Positions 49,233-57,412 of a DNA stretch of 64,000 nt are shown one piece after another. Within the stretch, counting starts at the first letter, position 1. Every line of letters begins with the position of its first letter. Made by a program: the position numbers and the translations under genes. Under the pieces are notes generated by a model. The model saw only the letters and a program-made list of their open reading frames with translations. It ran no database searches and was not told the origin of the DNA. The stretch covers positions 91,535 through 155,534 of the forward strand of contig CAZYSK010000002.1 in the NCBI GenBank assembly GCA_964649415.1, written 5' to 3'. Origin of the DNA: CAZYSK01 sp964649415. GTDB taxonomy: Bacteria; Chloroflexota; Anaerolineae; B4-G1.

Positions 49233-50387
49233 CTATTGCTGCCCGTCCCACCACTGCTGCCACGCGACCGTATCCTGTCCGAGATCCTGTCCTGTGACGA
49301 GCACCAGAGACTCAGCAGCAGCGGCGCGCACGTCCTCACTCCCGTCCCCTAGAGCCTGTATCAGGGCCGGGACCACGCCATCTTCGGGCCCGATGAGGCC
49401 CAACGCCCTGGCTGCACCCTCGCGCACGCCCGCGTGCGCATGCCCCAAGGCCTGTATCAGGGCAGGGGCCGCCTCTGGCCCGATCAAGCTCAACGCCAGG
49501 GAGGCGGCCTCGCGTACCTCCCAATCCCCGTCCTGCAGAGCCTCGACGAGAGCCGGGATGGACGCCACGGCTCCCGGGCCGATCAGGCCCAGCGACAGGG
49601 CAGCGGCCCGGCGCACGAATTCGTCATCGTCGCCAAGGGCCTGGTTCAGGGCCGGGACGGCCTCGACCGCCCCTGGTCCGATCCCACCGAGCGACCCGGC
49701 GGCGGCGCTGCGCACCGGGGCGCTACCGTCCCCCAGCGCCTGGACGAGGGCCGGGACGGCGTCCGCCGCTTCCGGCCCGATCCCTCCCAGCGCCATGGCG
49801 GCGAAACTGCGCACTTCCTCGCTCTCGTCGTCCAACGCCTGGGCCAGGGCAGGGACGGCGCCCTGTGCCCCCGGCCCGATCCCTCCCAGCGCCGCGGCGG
49901 CGTATGCGCGCACCTCCGCGTCGCCATCCTCCAGCGCCTGGGTCAGGGCAGGGACGGCGGGCCTCGCCTCCGGCCCGATCAGACCCAGCGCTTCGGCGAC
50001 GGCCACACGCACCCACTTGTCTTCGTCCTGCCCCAGCGCGTAGATCAGGGCAGGGACGGCGTCGAGGGCCTCCGACCCAATCTCGCCCAGTGCGGTGGCA
50101 GCCGCCCAGCGCACGCCCGGGTCCCCGCTCTCGAGGGCCTGGACGAGCGCGGGGACCGCCTCCGCCCCTATCTGCACCAGCGTTTCAATGGCAGCCTCGC
50201 GCGACTCCTCGTTCTCATCGCCCAGGGTCTCGACCGCCGCCTGCAGCAGCGGGTTGGCCGCCGCATTCGACGCCTCAGAGCCCGGCTCGGCGGGCGCCGG
50301 ATTGACCGTCTCCGCACCCGGCGCGCAACCCACCACGCCGCTCAGTAGGATCGCGATGATGAGCAACAGCACAGTAGACTTCTTCAT
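49233..50387 (-). CDS. HEAT-repeat lipoprotein
   Basis: The 384-residue protein has a lipoprotein signal ending LLSGVVGC (Cys 21). Residues about 45-370 are nine or so HEAT/PBS-lyase-like repeats of 32 residues, each resembling AVPALIQALGDGDEEVRRAA with GLIGPEA between helices. Such arrays bind proteins; nothing suggests an enzyme. No clear partner is seen. It is probably attached to the outer face of the membrane. The gene is transcribed toward the MBL-rhodanese gene and starts 120 bases from the divergent HEPN/MNT promoter. Confidence 0.88.
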   Translation of the reverse strand: MKKSTVLLLIIAILLSGVVGCAPGAETVNPAPAEPGSEASNAAANPLLQAAVETLGDENEESREAAIETLVQIGAEAVPALVQALESGDPGVRWAAATALGEIGSEALDAVPALIYALGQDEDKWVRVAVAEALGLIGPEARPAVPALTQALEDGDAEVRAYAAAALGGIGPGAQGAVPALAQALDDESEEVRSFAAMALGGIGPEAADAVPALVQALGDGSAPVRSAAAGSLGGIGPGAVEAVPALNQALGDDDEFVRRAAALSLGLIGPGAVASIPALVEALQDGDWEVREAASLALSLIGPEAAPALIQALGHAHAGVREGAARALGLIGPEDGVVPALIQALGDGSEDVRAAAAESLVLVTGQDLGQDTVAWQQWWDGQQ

Positions 50388-50468
50388 CGGTCACCACCGC
50401 TGGTGCGCGCAAACTCTCCGTGTCGATGTAGAAGCCAACGAAATACAGTAGAGCATCCTCTCCTTTTT

Positions 50469-50497
50469 TTGCCTTTTCGCCCCGCATGTACTATACT
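50469..50497 (+). promoter_or_regulatory. Promoter of the HEPN/MNT pair, nearly leaderless
   Basis: TTGCCT (50469-50474), 17 bases, TATACT (50492-50497). The start is expected at 50503-50505, three to five bases from the ATG at 50508; no ribosome-binding site fits in between. Confidence 0.65.
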
Positions 50498-50507
50498 ATG
50501 AACAACT

Positions 50508-50918
50508 ATGGATGGATCAGAGCTGGCTAACCGAGACGCAATCATGGTTTACCTCGACGGTGCCCACGAGGCACTGCGGAGCGCGCAGTACAACCTCGAC
50601 GGTGGCTTCTACGGTGTTGCCGTCAACCGGGCGTACTACGCATTCTTCTACGCTGCCACGGCCCTGCTCCTCACTCTGGACATCACTCGAAGCAAGCACT
50701 CAGGTGTGATGGCTGCCTTTCGCGAGCACTTCGTCAAACCCGGCAGATTCCCAGTCCAGGACAGCCACGCCTATGGCGAGGCCTTTGAGTTGCGAAATGT
50801 CGCCGACTATGAGATGTTGGGGCAGGCCGATAAGGTGCAGACTCACACCGCTGTCGAAAACGCCAGTCGTTTCGTCGAGCATTGCAGAACCTATTTGACC
50901 ACAGAGGGCTACTTGTGA
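50508..50918 (+). CDS. HEPN domain protein paired with a nucleotidyltransferase
   Basis: The 136-residue all-helical protein matches the HEPN (PF05168-type) pattern: AHEALRSAQYNL, VNRAYYAFFYAATALLL and ELRNVADYE. The RX4H motif of RNase HEPNs is not complete (RNVADY, Arg 96 then Tyr), as is usual in this subgroup, so RNase activity is doubtful. Its stop overlaps the GTG of the MNT gene (GTGA). HEPN/MNT pairs act as toxin-antitoxin or defence modules. Confidence 0.87.
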   Translation: MDGSELANRDAIMVYLDGAHEALRSAQYNLDGGFYGVAVNRAYYAFFYAATALLLTLDITRSKHSGVMAAFREHFVKPGRFPVQDSHAYGEAFELRNVADYEMLGQADKVQTHTAVENASRFVEHCRTYLTTEGYL

Positions 50919-51283
50919 AAGCGCGTTCCTTGTCACATCTGACGCCCAACGACCGGGCGGCGGTTATGGAGTACATAGACCGTATACGCAGTCGCTTCCC
51001 CGACCGTGTCCTTACCGTGATCCTCTTTGGCTCCAAAGCCCGAGGAGACGCTGACGTCGAATCAGACATCGACTTGCTGGTGCTGCTAGACGCTGAGAAC
51101 AGTGGACTCCGCTCCGAATTGTGGCGCATCGCATCCGACGTTTCGCTGGAGTACAACGTGGTGCTCTCAGCGCGGGTGTTTAGCCAGGCTCGCTGGGCCG
51201 AGACACGGCGCATTCGTCTCCCCTTGTACCGCGCGGTTGTCGCGGATGGTGTTCCCCTGACACCCGACCATATCCCCGTCTAG
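50915..51283 (+). CDS. Minimal nucleotidyltransferase (MNT), partner of the HEPN protein
   Basis: The GTG at 50915-50917 overlaps the HEPN stop and has GAGG at seven bases; 122 residues. VILFGSKARGDADVESDIDL is a perfect GSX10DXD nucleotidyltransferase motif, with Gly-Ser at 39-40 and Asp at 51 and 53. In MntA-type systems the enzyme adds AMP to its HEPN partner. It converges with herA; a family I tract separates the two genes. Confidence 0.9.
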   Translation: MKARSLSHLTPNDRAAVMEYIDRIRSRFPDRVLTVILFGSKARGDADVESDIDLLVLLDAENSGLRSELWRIASDVSLEYNVVLSARVFSQARWAETRRIRLPLYRAVVADGVPLTPDHIPV

Positions 51284-51288
51284 CCTAT

Positions 51289-51333
51289 TCCCTCCAACCT
51301 CCAACTTCCAACCTCCAATCTCCAATCTCCACC
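51289..51333. repeat. CTCCAACCTCCAA tandem tract between MNT and herA (family I)
   Basis: About six units of CCTCCAA/CTTCCAA/TCTCCAA directly after the MNT stop and before the herA stop. It is the same tract as in rsmA. Confidence 0.88.
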
Positions 51334-53058
51334 CTATATCTCATCCACACCATCTTCTCCCCTCAGCAACGCCCGGCCGCGCGCGAGCACCTCCTTGGGG
51401 TCCTCCTGCTCCTGGACGCCCATCGCCGCGTAGAACTCCGGCGTGCCGTAGGAGCGCGTCTTGACCACCACGGGCATCGGCACCGCGTGGCCCATGATGA
51501 GCGCCTGCTGGCGGGTGTCCAGACGGGCCAGGATCTCGCGCAGCGCCCCCGCTCCACTGATGCCCGAGAAGACCGCCCGGATATCGGCCTCGTCGTCCAG
51601 CAGGCACGTGACCCGCGTGCCGATCTGGCTCATGACCTCTGGGTCGATGCCGCTGGGCCGCTGGTCCACGATCAACAGCGTAACGTTGTACTTACGCAGC
51701 TCGCGGGCGATGGTGCCGAAGATCGTATGCCGGGCCACGGCGGGATCCAGGAACTTGTGCGCCTCCTCAATCGTGATGATCAACGGGCGCGGCTCTCTCC
51801 CCCGCTCCCCCAACGCATCCTCCTTCCGCTCCACGTAGTGGGCGTGGATGCGGCGGGTGATGTAGTTCGCGACCAGCAGGTAGGCCTCCAGGCTGTTGCC
51901 GTACCGGCCGAACTCCAGGACCACGTTCGTCCCCCGATCCAGGTGATCCAGGATCTGTCTCACCGGATCCTCCGGCACGCGTGCCTGCAGGAAGCCGAAA
52001 CGACGGAACATCCCGAGTTTGCGCTGGATGGCCCCCAGCGTCCCGCCGTGGATGGTGCCCCGCTCCAGCGCGCCCTCCAGTTCCTCCAGCGGGTCGTGCT
52101 CGTCTAGCAGGCGAGCCACCCACCGCTGCCCCAGCACGCGCCTCAGGAAGTAGAGCGCGCCGACCTGAACATCCGAGAGCGCCATCAGGCTGGCGAGGCT
52201 ATCCACGTCCTCCGGCTCGACCTGACCGTAGCCGATGCGCACCACGCCGTCCACCTTGCTGCCCCGCCGCCGCGACGATTCCTCGTCGAGCGTGAAGACC
52301 GACACCTGGCCGCTGGGGAATAGCTGGCGCAGCCCCTTGACCTCCTGCTTGGTCTCGTCCTGGCTCTTCCAGCCGTACTCGTTGTGCATGTCGAAGACCA
52401 GATTGACCGCCACGCCTTCCCGGACCAAACCGGCCAGCAGCATGCGGGTCAGGAACGTCTTGCCGGTCCCCGTCTTGCCGAAGACCCCGGCCGAGCGCTC
52501 GACGAAGCGATGGAGATCGAGCGCCACGTGGACCCCCTCCATCTCCAGCGGATCGCCGACGTAGAAGTAGCCCGGCTGCTCCTCCTGCCCGAAGATCAGC
52601 GCCACCTCTTCCTCGCTGGCAGGATACACCTGGGTGAAGTGAGCCGGGATCGTCTTGACCGGGCGCGGAGGCTGCCCCTCCACACCAGGCCCAGCATCGA
52701 GCACCAGCATAGGCGTCACGTGGATCCGCCCGAAGACGGCGGTGCCCCGGTAGACGCGGCTGAGGAAAGGATCGGAGACGTCTGGGGGCGCTTTCTCGAT
52801 GAGGGGGTTGAGGCTGTCCAACTGCACGTCGTTGACGATGCAGAAGAAACGCCGCCCGGTCTGCCCCCGCACGACGACGTAGCGGCCCACGGCCAGCCCC
52901 TCAATGACCGTACCGGGGGCCAGCTTGACGTCCAACCCTTTGGATAGACTCCCACCCACGACGATGCCGAGCGGCGAGGGTGAAAGTTGGAGGCTGGAGT
53001 TTGGAGGGCGGGGACCGAAGAAGGCTTCCAATTCCTGTTCCGGGGAGCGCTCACTCAT
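51334..53058 (-). CDS. herA: HerA-like DNA translocase/helicase ATPase
   Basis: The 574-residue protein has an N-terminal HAS-barrel-like region, Walker A GKTGTGKT (194-201), Walker B PLIITIEEAH with the catalytic Glu (431-432), and VDQRPSGIDPEVMSQIGTRV, the HerA/FtsK-type block. HerA hexamers load with NurA for DNA-end processing and are used in several phage-defence systems. Residues about 16-28 (PRPPNSSLQLSPS) come from a family I tract. Its ATG overlaps the hepT stop by eight bases, so it is translated with the toxin-antitoxin pair. Confidence 0.93.
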   Translation of the reverse strand: MSERSPEQELEAFFGPRPPNSSLQLSPSPLGIVVGGSLSKGLDVKLAPGTVIEGLAVGRYVVVRGQTGRRFFCIVNDVQLDSLNPLIEKAPPDVSDPFLSRVYRGTAVFGRIHVTPMLVLDAGPGVEGQPPRPVKTIPAHFTQVYPASEEEVALIFGQEEQPGYFYVGDPLEMEGVHVALDLHRFVERSAGVFGKTGTGKTFLTRMLLAGLVREGVAVNLVFDMHNEYGWKSQDETKQEVKGLRQLFPSGQVSVFTLDEESSRRRGSKVDGVVRIGYGQVEPEDVDSLASLMALSDVQVGALYFLRRVLGQRWVARLLDEHDPLEELEGALERGTIHGGTLGAIQRKLGMFRRFGFLQARVPEDPVRQILDHLDRGTNVVLEFGRYGNSLEAYLLVANYITRRIHAHYVERKEDALGERGREPRPLIITIEEAHKFLDPAVARHTIFGTIARELRKYNVTLLIVDQRPSGIDPEVMSQIGTRVTCLLDDEADIRAVFSGISGAGALREILARLDTRQQALIMGHAVPMPVVVKTRSYGTPEFYAAMGVQEQEDPKEVLARGRALLRGEDGVDEI

Positions 53059-53503
53059 AGGTGACCTCGTTGTCTAGTGCGTCGGTGCGCCGCAAGTACT
53101 CACTGATCCGCTCGCAGAACTCCTGAAGGTCCTCCCGACCGTGTATCAGAACGTCGTACAGCCTGGCGGGATCGACAGCCAGGTACTCGTGGACCAGGAT
53201 GTTCCGAAAACCCGCGATCGGAGCCAGTCGCTCGGCGAACGCAGCAGGTAGGACCCCTTCCTGACCAAGCTGCCTGATGGCCTGGCGGTAATCCTGAACG
53301 CGGGACGTGAAGTCGGCAGCGATGATGTGTGTAGCGATGTCCACAACCGCCTGAGAAGCCAGTTGCAGGCTGTGCTGAGCGGCGCGGTATCTCACGAAGT
53401 CGGATGTCAGTTCACCGAGGGAATACTGCGCATAGTGATCCAATTCAGCAACATAAACTTCTAGAGCCTCCAATCGCTCCAAGACGGTCTGGACGTCTAC
53501 CAT
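53051..53503 (-). CDS. hepT: HepT-like HEPN ribonuclease toxin (DUF86)
   Basis: The ATG at 53501-53503 overlaps the mntA stop by one base (TGATG); 150 residues. GFRNILVHEYLAVD carries the complete RX4HXY motif (Arg 100, His 105, Tyr 107) of HepT RNases. HepT cleaves RNA unless AMPylated on the Tyr by MntA, as shown for the Shewanella pair. The gene lies between mntA and herA with overlaps on both sides. Confidence 0.93.
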   Translation of the reverse strand: MVDVQTVLERLEALEVYVAELDHYAQYSLGELTSDFVRYRAAQHSLQLASQAVVDIATHIIAADFTSRVQDYRQAIRQLGQEGVLPAAFAERLAPIAGFRNILVHEYLAVDPARLYDVLIHGREDLQEFCERISEYLRRTDALDNEVTYE

Positions 53504-53946
53504 CAAGCCCCCTTCACGCCTGGGCGTGTTAAACGTTCTAAGACATAATGGCGTTTGATTCTGCGCAATGGCTCGGTGTCTACGTAGTCTCGCAGCGCCT
53601 TGGTCGCGAAGCGCACGCGCACTCCGTCGTCGGTGCAGTAGAGCACCACGCCATCGTAGTACACGCGGTGGCGCAGCAGCGGAGAGGCGTCGGCCAAATC
53701 GACCACGTACACGTCATCCCGTCCGAACACACTACCCAGCTCGCCGATCAAGTTCAGCACCCGGTTGAAGCGCTCGCTGTCCGGCACGCCAGGCTCGAAG
53801 AGTACCGCCACGTCCACGTCCGAGAGCGGCCCGGCGTCGCCTCGCGCCTGGGAGCCGTAGAGGTAGGCCAGTGTGACGCCTCGATGCTCAAAGGCCCCCT
53901 CAAGTGCCTCTCGATATGGCCCCAAGTCTCTGAGCGCTCCGCCCAT
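53503..53946 (-). CDS. mntA: MntA-like nucleotidyltransferase antitoxin
   Basis: From ATG 53944-53946 the product has 147 residues. LYGSQARGDAGPLSDVDVAV is a perfect GSX10DXD motif (Gly-Ser 31-32, Asp 43 and 45). It would AMPylate HepT on its active-site Tyr. The gene is the first of the tight mntA-hepT-herA run. The stretch upstream (53947-54072) holds a CCAATCTACC tract. Confidence 0.93.
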   Translation of the reverse strand: MGGALRDLGPYREALEGAFEHRGVTLAYLYGSQARGDAGPLSDVDVAVLFEPGVPDSERFNRVLNLIGELGSVFGRDDVYVVDLADASPLLRHRVYYDGVVLYCTDDGVRVRFATKALRDYVDTEPLRRIKRHYVLERLTRPGVKGA

Positions 53947-53994
53947 CACGTTTCACCCCGCCGTCCGGCGGGCGCGGAAACCGCGCCCCCACCC

Positions 53995-54072
53995 CCAATC
54001 TACCAATCTACCAATCTACCAACCTACCAATCTACCACCCTACCACCCCACCACCCTACCACCCCCACCACC
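53995..54072. repeat. CCAATCTACCA tandem tract between two nucleotidyltransferase genes
   Basis: About ten units of CCAATCTA/CCACCCTA fill the gap between mntA and the stop of the upstream nucleotidyltransferase. The unit matches the tract at 49091. Confidence 0.88.
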
Positions 54073-54873
54073 CTACCCATCCACATCCTCGTCATCGAAC
54101 ATAGCGATCGGCCCCCAGCGCGCCTCACACAGCGCGGTCAGGCCGGCCTCCATGCGTTCCAGCATCTCGATCTTGCGGGACCAAGCATCGCGGTTGTCCA
54201 GGTGCAGGATGTCCAGCAGGTCTTGCTCGAAGCCCTCCGGCTTGCCCGAGAGTTCGCGCAGCAATTGGCTGATACGCGCGGAATGGCGGTTGTAGTTCGG
54301 CTGCTCGTTCAACAACATGACCACGTCCACGATCGCGTTCTTGATCGCGGACAGGTCCAGGCCCACCCACTCCCCGCGCCGGGCGTACTTCTCGTACCGG
54401 TAGACGCGCACGCGCAGCAGGCGCAGGTCCGCCTGGGCGCGGGCCTTGAGATCGGCCTCGTCGTACGCCTGCTCGGGGCCATGCAGGCGAGGCGTCACGT
54501 TGTCCTTGTCCACCAACGTCACGTGGTCGAAGGAGAATCCGAGCTGGTGGGGCAGATGGTAGCTGACGTCAAACCAGACGTCATGGAAGACGAACTTGTC
54601 GATGACCTGCGACTGCACCGGCAACGCGGGGTTGTCGGCACCGGCGATGACCAGCATGATATTCCGGCAACCGATCGCGCGCAGCCGTTCCAGCCGCTCC
54701 TCGTCGGAGATGAGCGTGTTGACGACGACCATCATGTCCACGTCGGAGTACGCGTCTTCCTCGCCGCTGGCGCTGGAGCCCACGATGAAGACGGCCCGCA
54801 CCCGCTCGTCGTCTACGTACCCGGACTCGACAGTGAAAGCCTCAGCTACCTGGCGCCGTGTCTTTGTGCTCAT
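54073..54873 (-). CDS. Nucleotidyltransferase with helical C-terminal domain
   Basis: AGGAG seven bases before ATG 54871-54873 sets a 266-residue protein; the long frame upstream is spurious. FIVGSSASGEEDAYSDVDMM is again a perfect GSX10DXD motif (Gly-Ser 32-33, Asp 44 and 46). About 110 helical residues follow (LDLSAIKNAIVDVVMLLNEQ and later ARISQLLRELSG), which might act as a built-in HEPN-like or substrate-binding domain. Its target is unknown. It lies between the HAS-barrel protein and mntA on the same strand. Confidence 0.85.
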   Translation of the reverse strand: MSTKTRRQVAEAFTVESGYVDDERVRAVFIVGSSASGEEDAYSDVDMMVVVNTLISDEERLERLRAIGCRNIMLVIAGADNPALPVQSQVIDKFVFHDVWFDVSYHLPHQLGFSFDHVTLVDKDNVTPRLHGPEQAYDEADLKARAQADLRLLRVRVYRYEKYARRGEWVGLDLSAIKNAIVDVVMLLNEQPNYNRHSARISQLLRELSGKPEGFEQDLLDILHLDNRDAWSRKIEMLERMEAGLTALCEARWGPIAMFDDEDVDG

Positions 54874-54928
54874 ACCCACACTCCTATGGGGCGCGGAAAC
54901 TGGCCCATCGGACCGGAATAGCGCGCCC

Positions 54929-55543
54929 CTAAGCGTATCGTAAGCGCCGCAGCACGCCCTCCAAGCGCACCGGGTCGCCGGCCAGCAACCGCGCCAGTTC
55001 GCGCCCCGCCTCGACCAAGAACGTCTCCCGCTCGTGCTCGGGCCGAGCCATGGCGGCGGCTCGCAGGCTGACGGCCAACAGCTCGTCGGTTGGCACGTCC
55101 CGCGCGTCCAACACCAGGCGGAAGTAGTCAAAACGAGACGTGAACGCCCGCACCTCCTCGACTCTGCACTGGTAGAGCCAGTCCAGCGTCACCGGCGGCT
55201 GTGGGGGCAGGCAATGCCGGACGAGCATGCCGCTGCCGGTGTCCTGCCGCGTGCCCACCGCCAGCACGCTGACCTCAATGGGTACCTGGCGGTTCTCGCG
55301 CTGATCCCTTACGACGTTCTCCGGAATGCCGGCGCCGATGAAATGGCGCACGAAGAGGTCATCCTCAATACTGACGTCATAGATCAGGCCGTATAGGTCG
55401 CGGACGCTGCCCGTCGTCTGGCTTTCCACCCGCACGAAGGAGCCGAAAGCCGGGATGTCCGGCTGCATCACCTCGCAGCCAACGACGAAGCCCCGTGTGC
55501 TGGCCCGCAGAATCCGCCCTACCCTGAGGTCCCCGTTGCTCAT
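54929..55543 (-). CDS. HAS-barrel-like protein encoded with NurA
   Basis: The 204-residue protein opens with VGRILRASTRGFVVGCEVMQ and LYGLIYDVSIEDDLFVRHFI, resembling the HAS barrel that HerA-type ATPases carry at their N-terminus. A helical C-terminus follows (ERETFLVEAGRELARLLAGD). It lacks any ATPase motif. Its ATG overlaps the nurA stop as ATGA (55540-55543). It may adapt NurA to HerA; this is inference from fold and context. Confidence 0.7.
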   Translation of the reverse strand: MSNGDLRVGRILRASTRGFVVGCEVMQPDIPAFGSFVRVESQTTGSVRDLYGLIYDVSIEDDLFVRHFIGAGIPENVVRDQRENRQVPIEVSVLAVGTRQDTGSGMLVRHCLPPQPPVTLDWLYQCRVEEVRAFTSRFDYFRLVLDARDVPTDELLAVSLRAAAMARPEHERETFLVEAGRELARLLAGDPVRLEGVLRRLRYA

Positions 55544-56730
55544 ATGCGATGTTTCCTTCTGCCCCGGCGGGTCAACGTCTTGTAATACTGCTTCGGCGAG
55601 AGCGTCGTCATCACGCCGGCGCGCAGGAGCGCCTTCGTCACCATGCCCTCCAATGCCTCACGCTCCGGCCCGCTGACGAAAGCCAGCTCATCGGCCCGTG
55701 CCAGCGCGTAGGGGTAATCCCCGGTGACGCGCGCCTGCGCGACGATGGCCCCGTGCACCAGCGCCAATCGGTCCGGAGCCTCGGCCACCCAGGCCGGCAC
55801 CTCAACCCGCGCAATGGTCGGGCGCTGTCCTTCCGCGGCCAGGTTGAGGTAGAAGAAGTGGACCGTGTGCCCCTCCGGCGCATAGTAGCGGTGGTTGATG
55901 TCATTGGGAGAGACGAACAGGGCCGAGCGGGCGCTGGCCGGCAGCGACCCGAAGACAACGCGGTCGGGCAGGCGCTCGAGGGGATTGGGCTCCTCGTCGA
56001 AGCGCTTCGCGTCGCCTCCGACGTGAGCCAGATGGAGCAGCCGCGTGACCTCACCGCGCCGTGGCCGGCTGACGAACGCAGCGATGACCGCCCCGGCCCG
56101 GCGAACGCGTTCCAGTTGGTGCACGTAATCCCCGACCCTGCGTTCCTGGTCCGCCGGTGGCGTGTCCTTCAGCGTCCACAGGATGAGCGTGCCGTCCACC
56201 AGCGCGACGGTCGGGCCGGGTGCTTCCGAGACGCAGTGATCGGCCAGGCACGTCAGTTCGGCCAAATCCCGCCGCAGGTCCAGCAGTTGGCCGGCCACCG
56301 GCTGCCCGTTCTCGTACATGTCCGCCTCGGTGTAGCCCAAGGTCGGTTGGCTGTGCGCCTGAGGCAGGGCGTCGCTGCCGTGGCGATACACCAGGCTGCC
56401 GATGTTGACGATGTAATACTGGGCGATGCCGTGCGGGTCCGGTGAAATCTGCGCGCCGTCGGCGGCGACGACGGTGAATCGCTCGGGCGTGGTAGGGAGC
56501 GGGCCCGCGGCGTCGAGCGGCTCGCCCGTTGGGATAGCGGCACGCGCCGCGCGGGCGGGGTGGCGCAAAGCCTCACCCTGGTCAGCGTACTCGGAGAGCC
56601 ACTGCCGGGCCAGTGCGGTCAGGTCGGCGCGGCGTCGCTGGCGCGCGGCGAACTCCTCCCCCATCGCCTGCACCTGCTCCGTCAACCTGCTCAGCTCAAG
56701 CGTCACCCAGGCCTCCTCGCGCGCCGACAT
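55540..56730 (-). CDS. nurA: NurA domain nuclease
   Basis: From ATG 56728-56730 the product has 396 residues; upstream in-frame ATGs lie in family A repeats (MVRHRNGAFAG blocks) and were not used. VVAADGAQISPDPHGIAQYY is the first NurA motif and VALVDGTLILWTLKD the second, each with a metal-binding Asp. NurA is a 5'-3' exonuclease/endonuclease that works with HerA. It is the first gene of the HerA island. No good ribosome-binding site precedes the chosen ATG, so the start is uncertain. Confidence 0.9.
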   Translation of the reverse strand: MSAREEAWVTLELSRLTEQVQAMGEEFAARQRRRADLTALARQWLSEYADQGEALRHPARAARAAIPTGEPLDAAGPLPTTPERFTVVAADGAQISPDPHGIAQYYIVNIGSLVYRHGSDALPQAHSQPTLGYTEADMYENGQPVAGQLLDLRRDLAELTCLADHCVSEAPGPTVALVDGTLILWTLKDTPPADQERRVGDYVHQLERVRRAGAVIAAFVSRPRRGEVTRLLHLAHVGGDAKRFDEEPNPLERLPDRVVFGSLPASARSALFVSPNDINHRYYAPEGHTVHFFYLNLAAEGQRPTIARVEVPAWVAEAPDRLALVHGAIVAQARVTGDYPYALARADELAFVSGPEREALEGMVTKALLRAGVMTTLSPKQYYKTLTRRGRRKHRI

Positions 56731-56740
56731 ACCTGCAAAG

Positions 56741-56830
56741 GCGCCATTCCGATGGCGCACCATCATCCCTGCAAAGGCGCCATTCCGATGGCGCACCATC
56801 ATCCCTGCAAAGGCGCCATTCCGATGGCGC
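56741..56830. repeat. Family A array, three units, upstream of nurA
   Basis: Perfect palindromes at 56741, 56777 and 56813 (period 36) are separated by ACCATCATCCCTGCAAAG. Read on the minus strand the array is open and in frame with nurA. Confidence 0.96.
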
Positions 56831-57087
56831 GCCGACTCCCCTGCTCAGGTCGGAGAACCATGCGTTCGCCCCCCAGCGCATTAGTTAGACCCATTATACC
56901 TGAGGCGTCAAGCAGTGGCAAGCAAACGCGGCGAAGACAAAGCTTCTCCCCCGGCGAAGCGGCGGCCCATCGCAAGACCACCTGCGACACTGGCAAGGCA
57001 ATCTATGCCATCTGGGCCATTTGTGCCATTTGTGCCAGCGCCACCGTCAGGTATAATCATATGGGTGTATTTCATCTCAGTGGCGGA

Positions 57088-57187
57088 AGACTTCGGAAGT
57101 CTCCAGTCGAGAGTTTCGAAGGCAAAGTCAGCTTGAAATCACCTCAAAACCGCCGGGGGAGAGTACTTATGAGACTTCCGAAGTCTC
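57088..57187. repeat. Pair of GACTTCGGAAGTC-type palindromes
   Basis: AGACTTCGGAAGTCT (57088-57102) and GAGACTTCCGAAGTCTC (57171-57187) are perfect palindromes about 70 bases apart that share the GACTTC..GAAGTC arms. A TATAAT-like box at 57052-57057 precedes them, but no gene can be assigned. The stretch 56831-57585 otherwise shows no supported gene. Confidence 0.75.
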
Positions 57188-57412
57188 GTCTAACTTACTT
57201 GAAACACGCCCTAATCATATTAAGTCACCGCCCGCATCAACGCAAAGCACGAGGACTCTGAGCGCTAAGGAAATCCAGGGACCCGCTTCGATGGCTATTG
57301 AAGCGTTGGTACGGCCTGGAAGTCGAATTCTCGAACGAAGACCAAGTGCGGTCCCACCTTGGCTGAGCAGAGGCAGAATTCAGAGCCACCCACGAAGCGG
57401 GTGAAAGATGTT

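Noticed and set aside
54874..55131. Long N-terminal extension of the nucleotidyltransferase
   Set aside because: It overlaps the HAS-barrel gene in another frame, has Trp/Cys-rich low-quality sequence, and a clear AGGAG-ATG start exists at 54873.
56731..56802. MVRHRNGAFAG blocks as the true N-terminus of NurA
   Set aside because: They are translated family A repeats with no homology to NurA; ATG 56730 fits the family better, though the start remains unproved.
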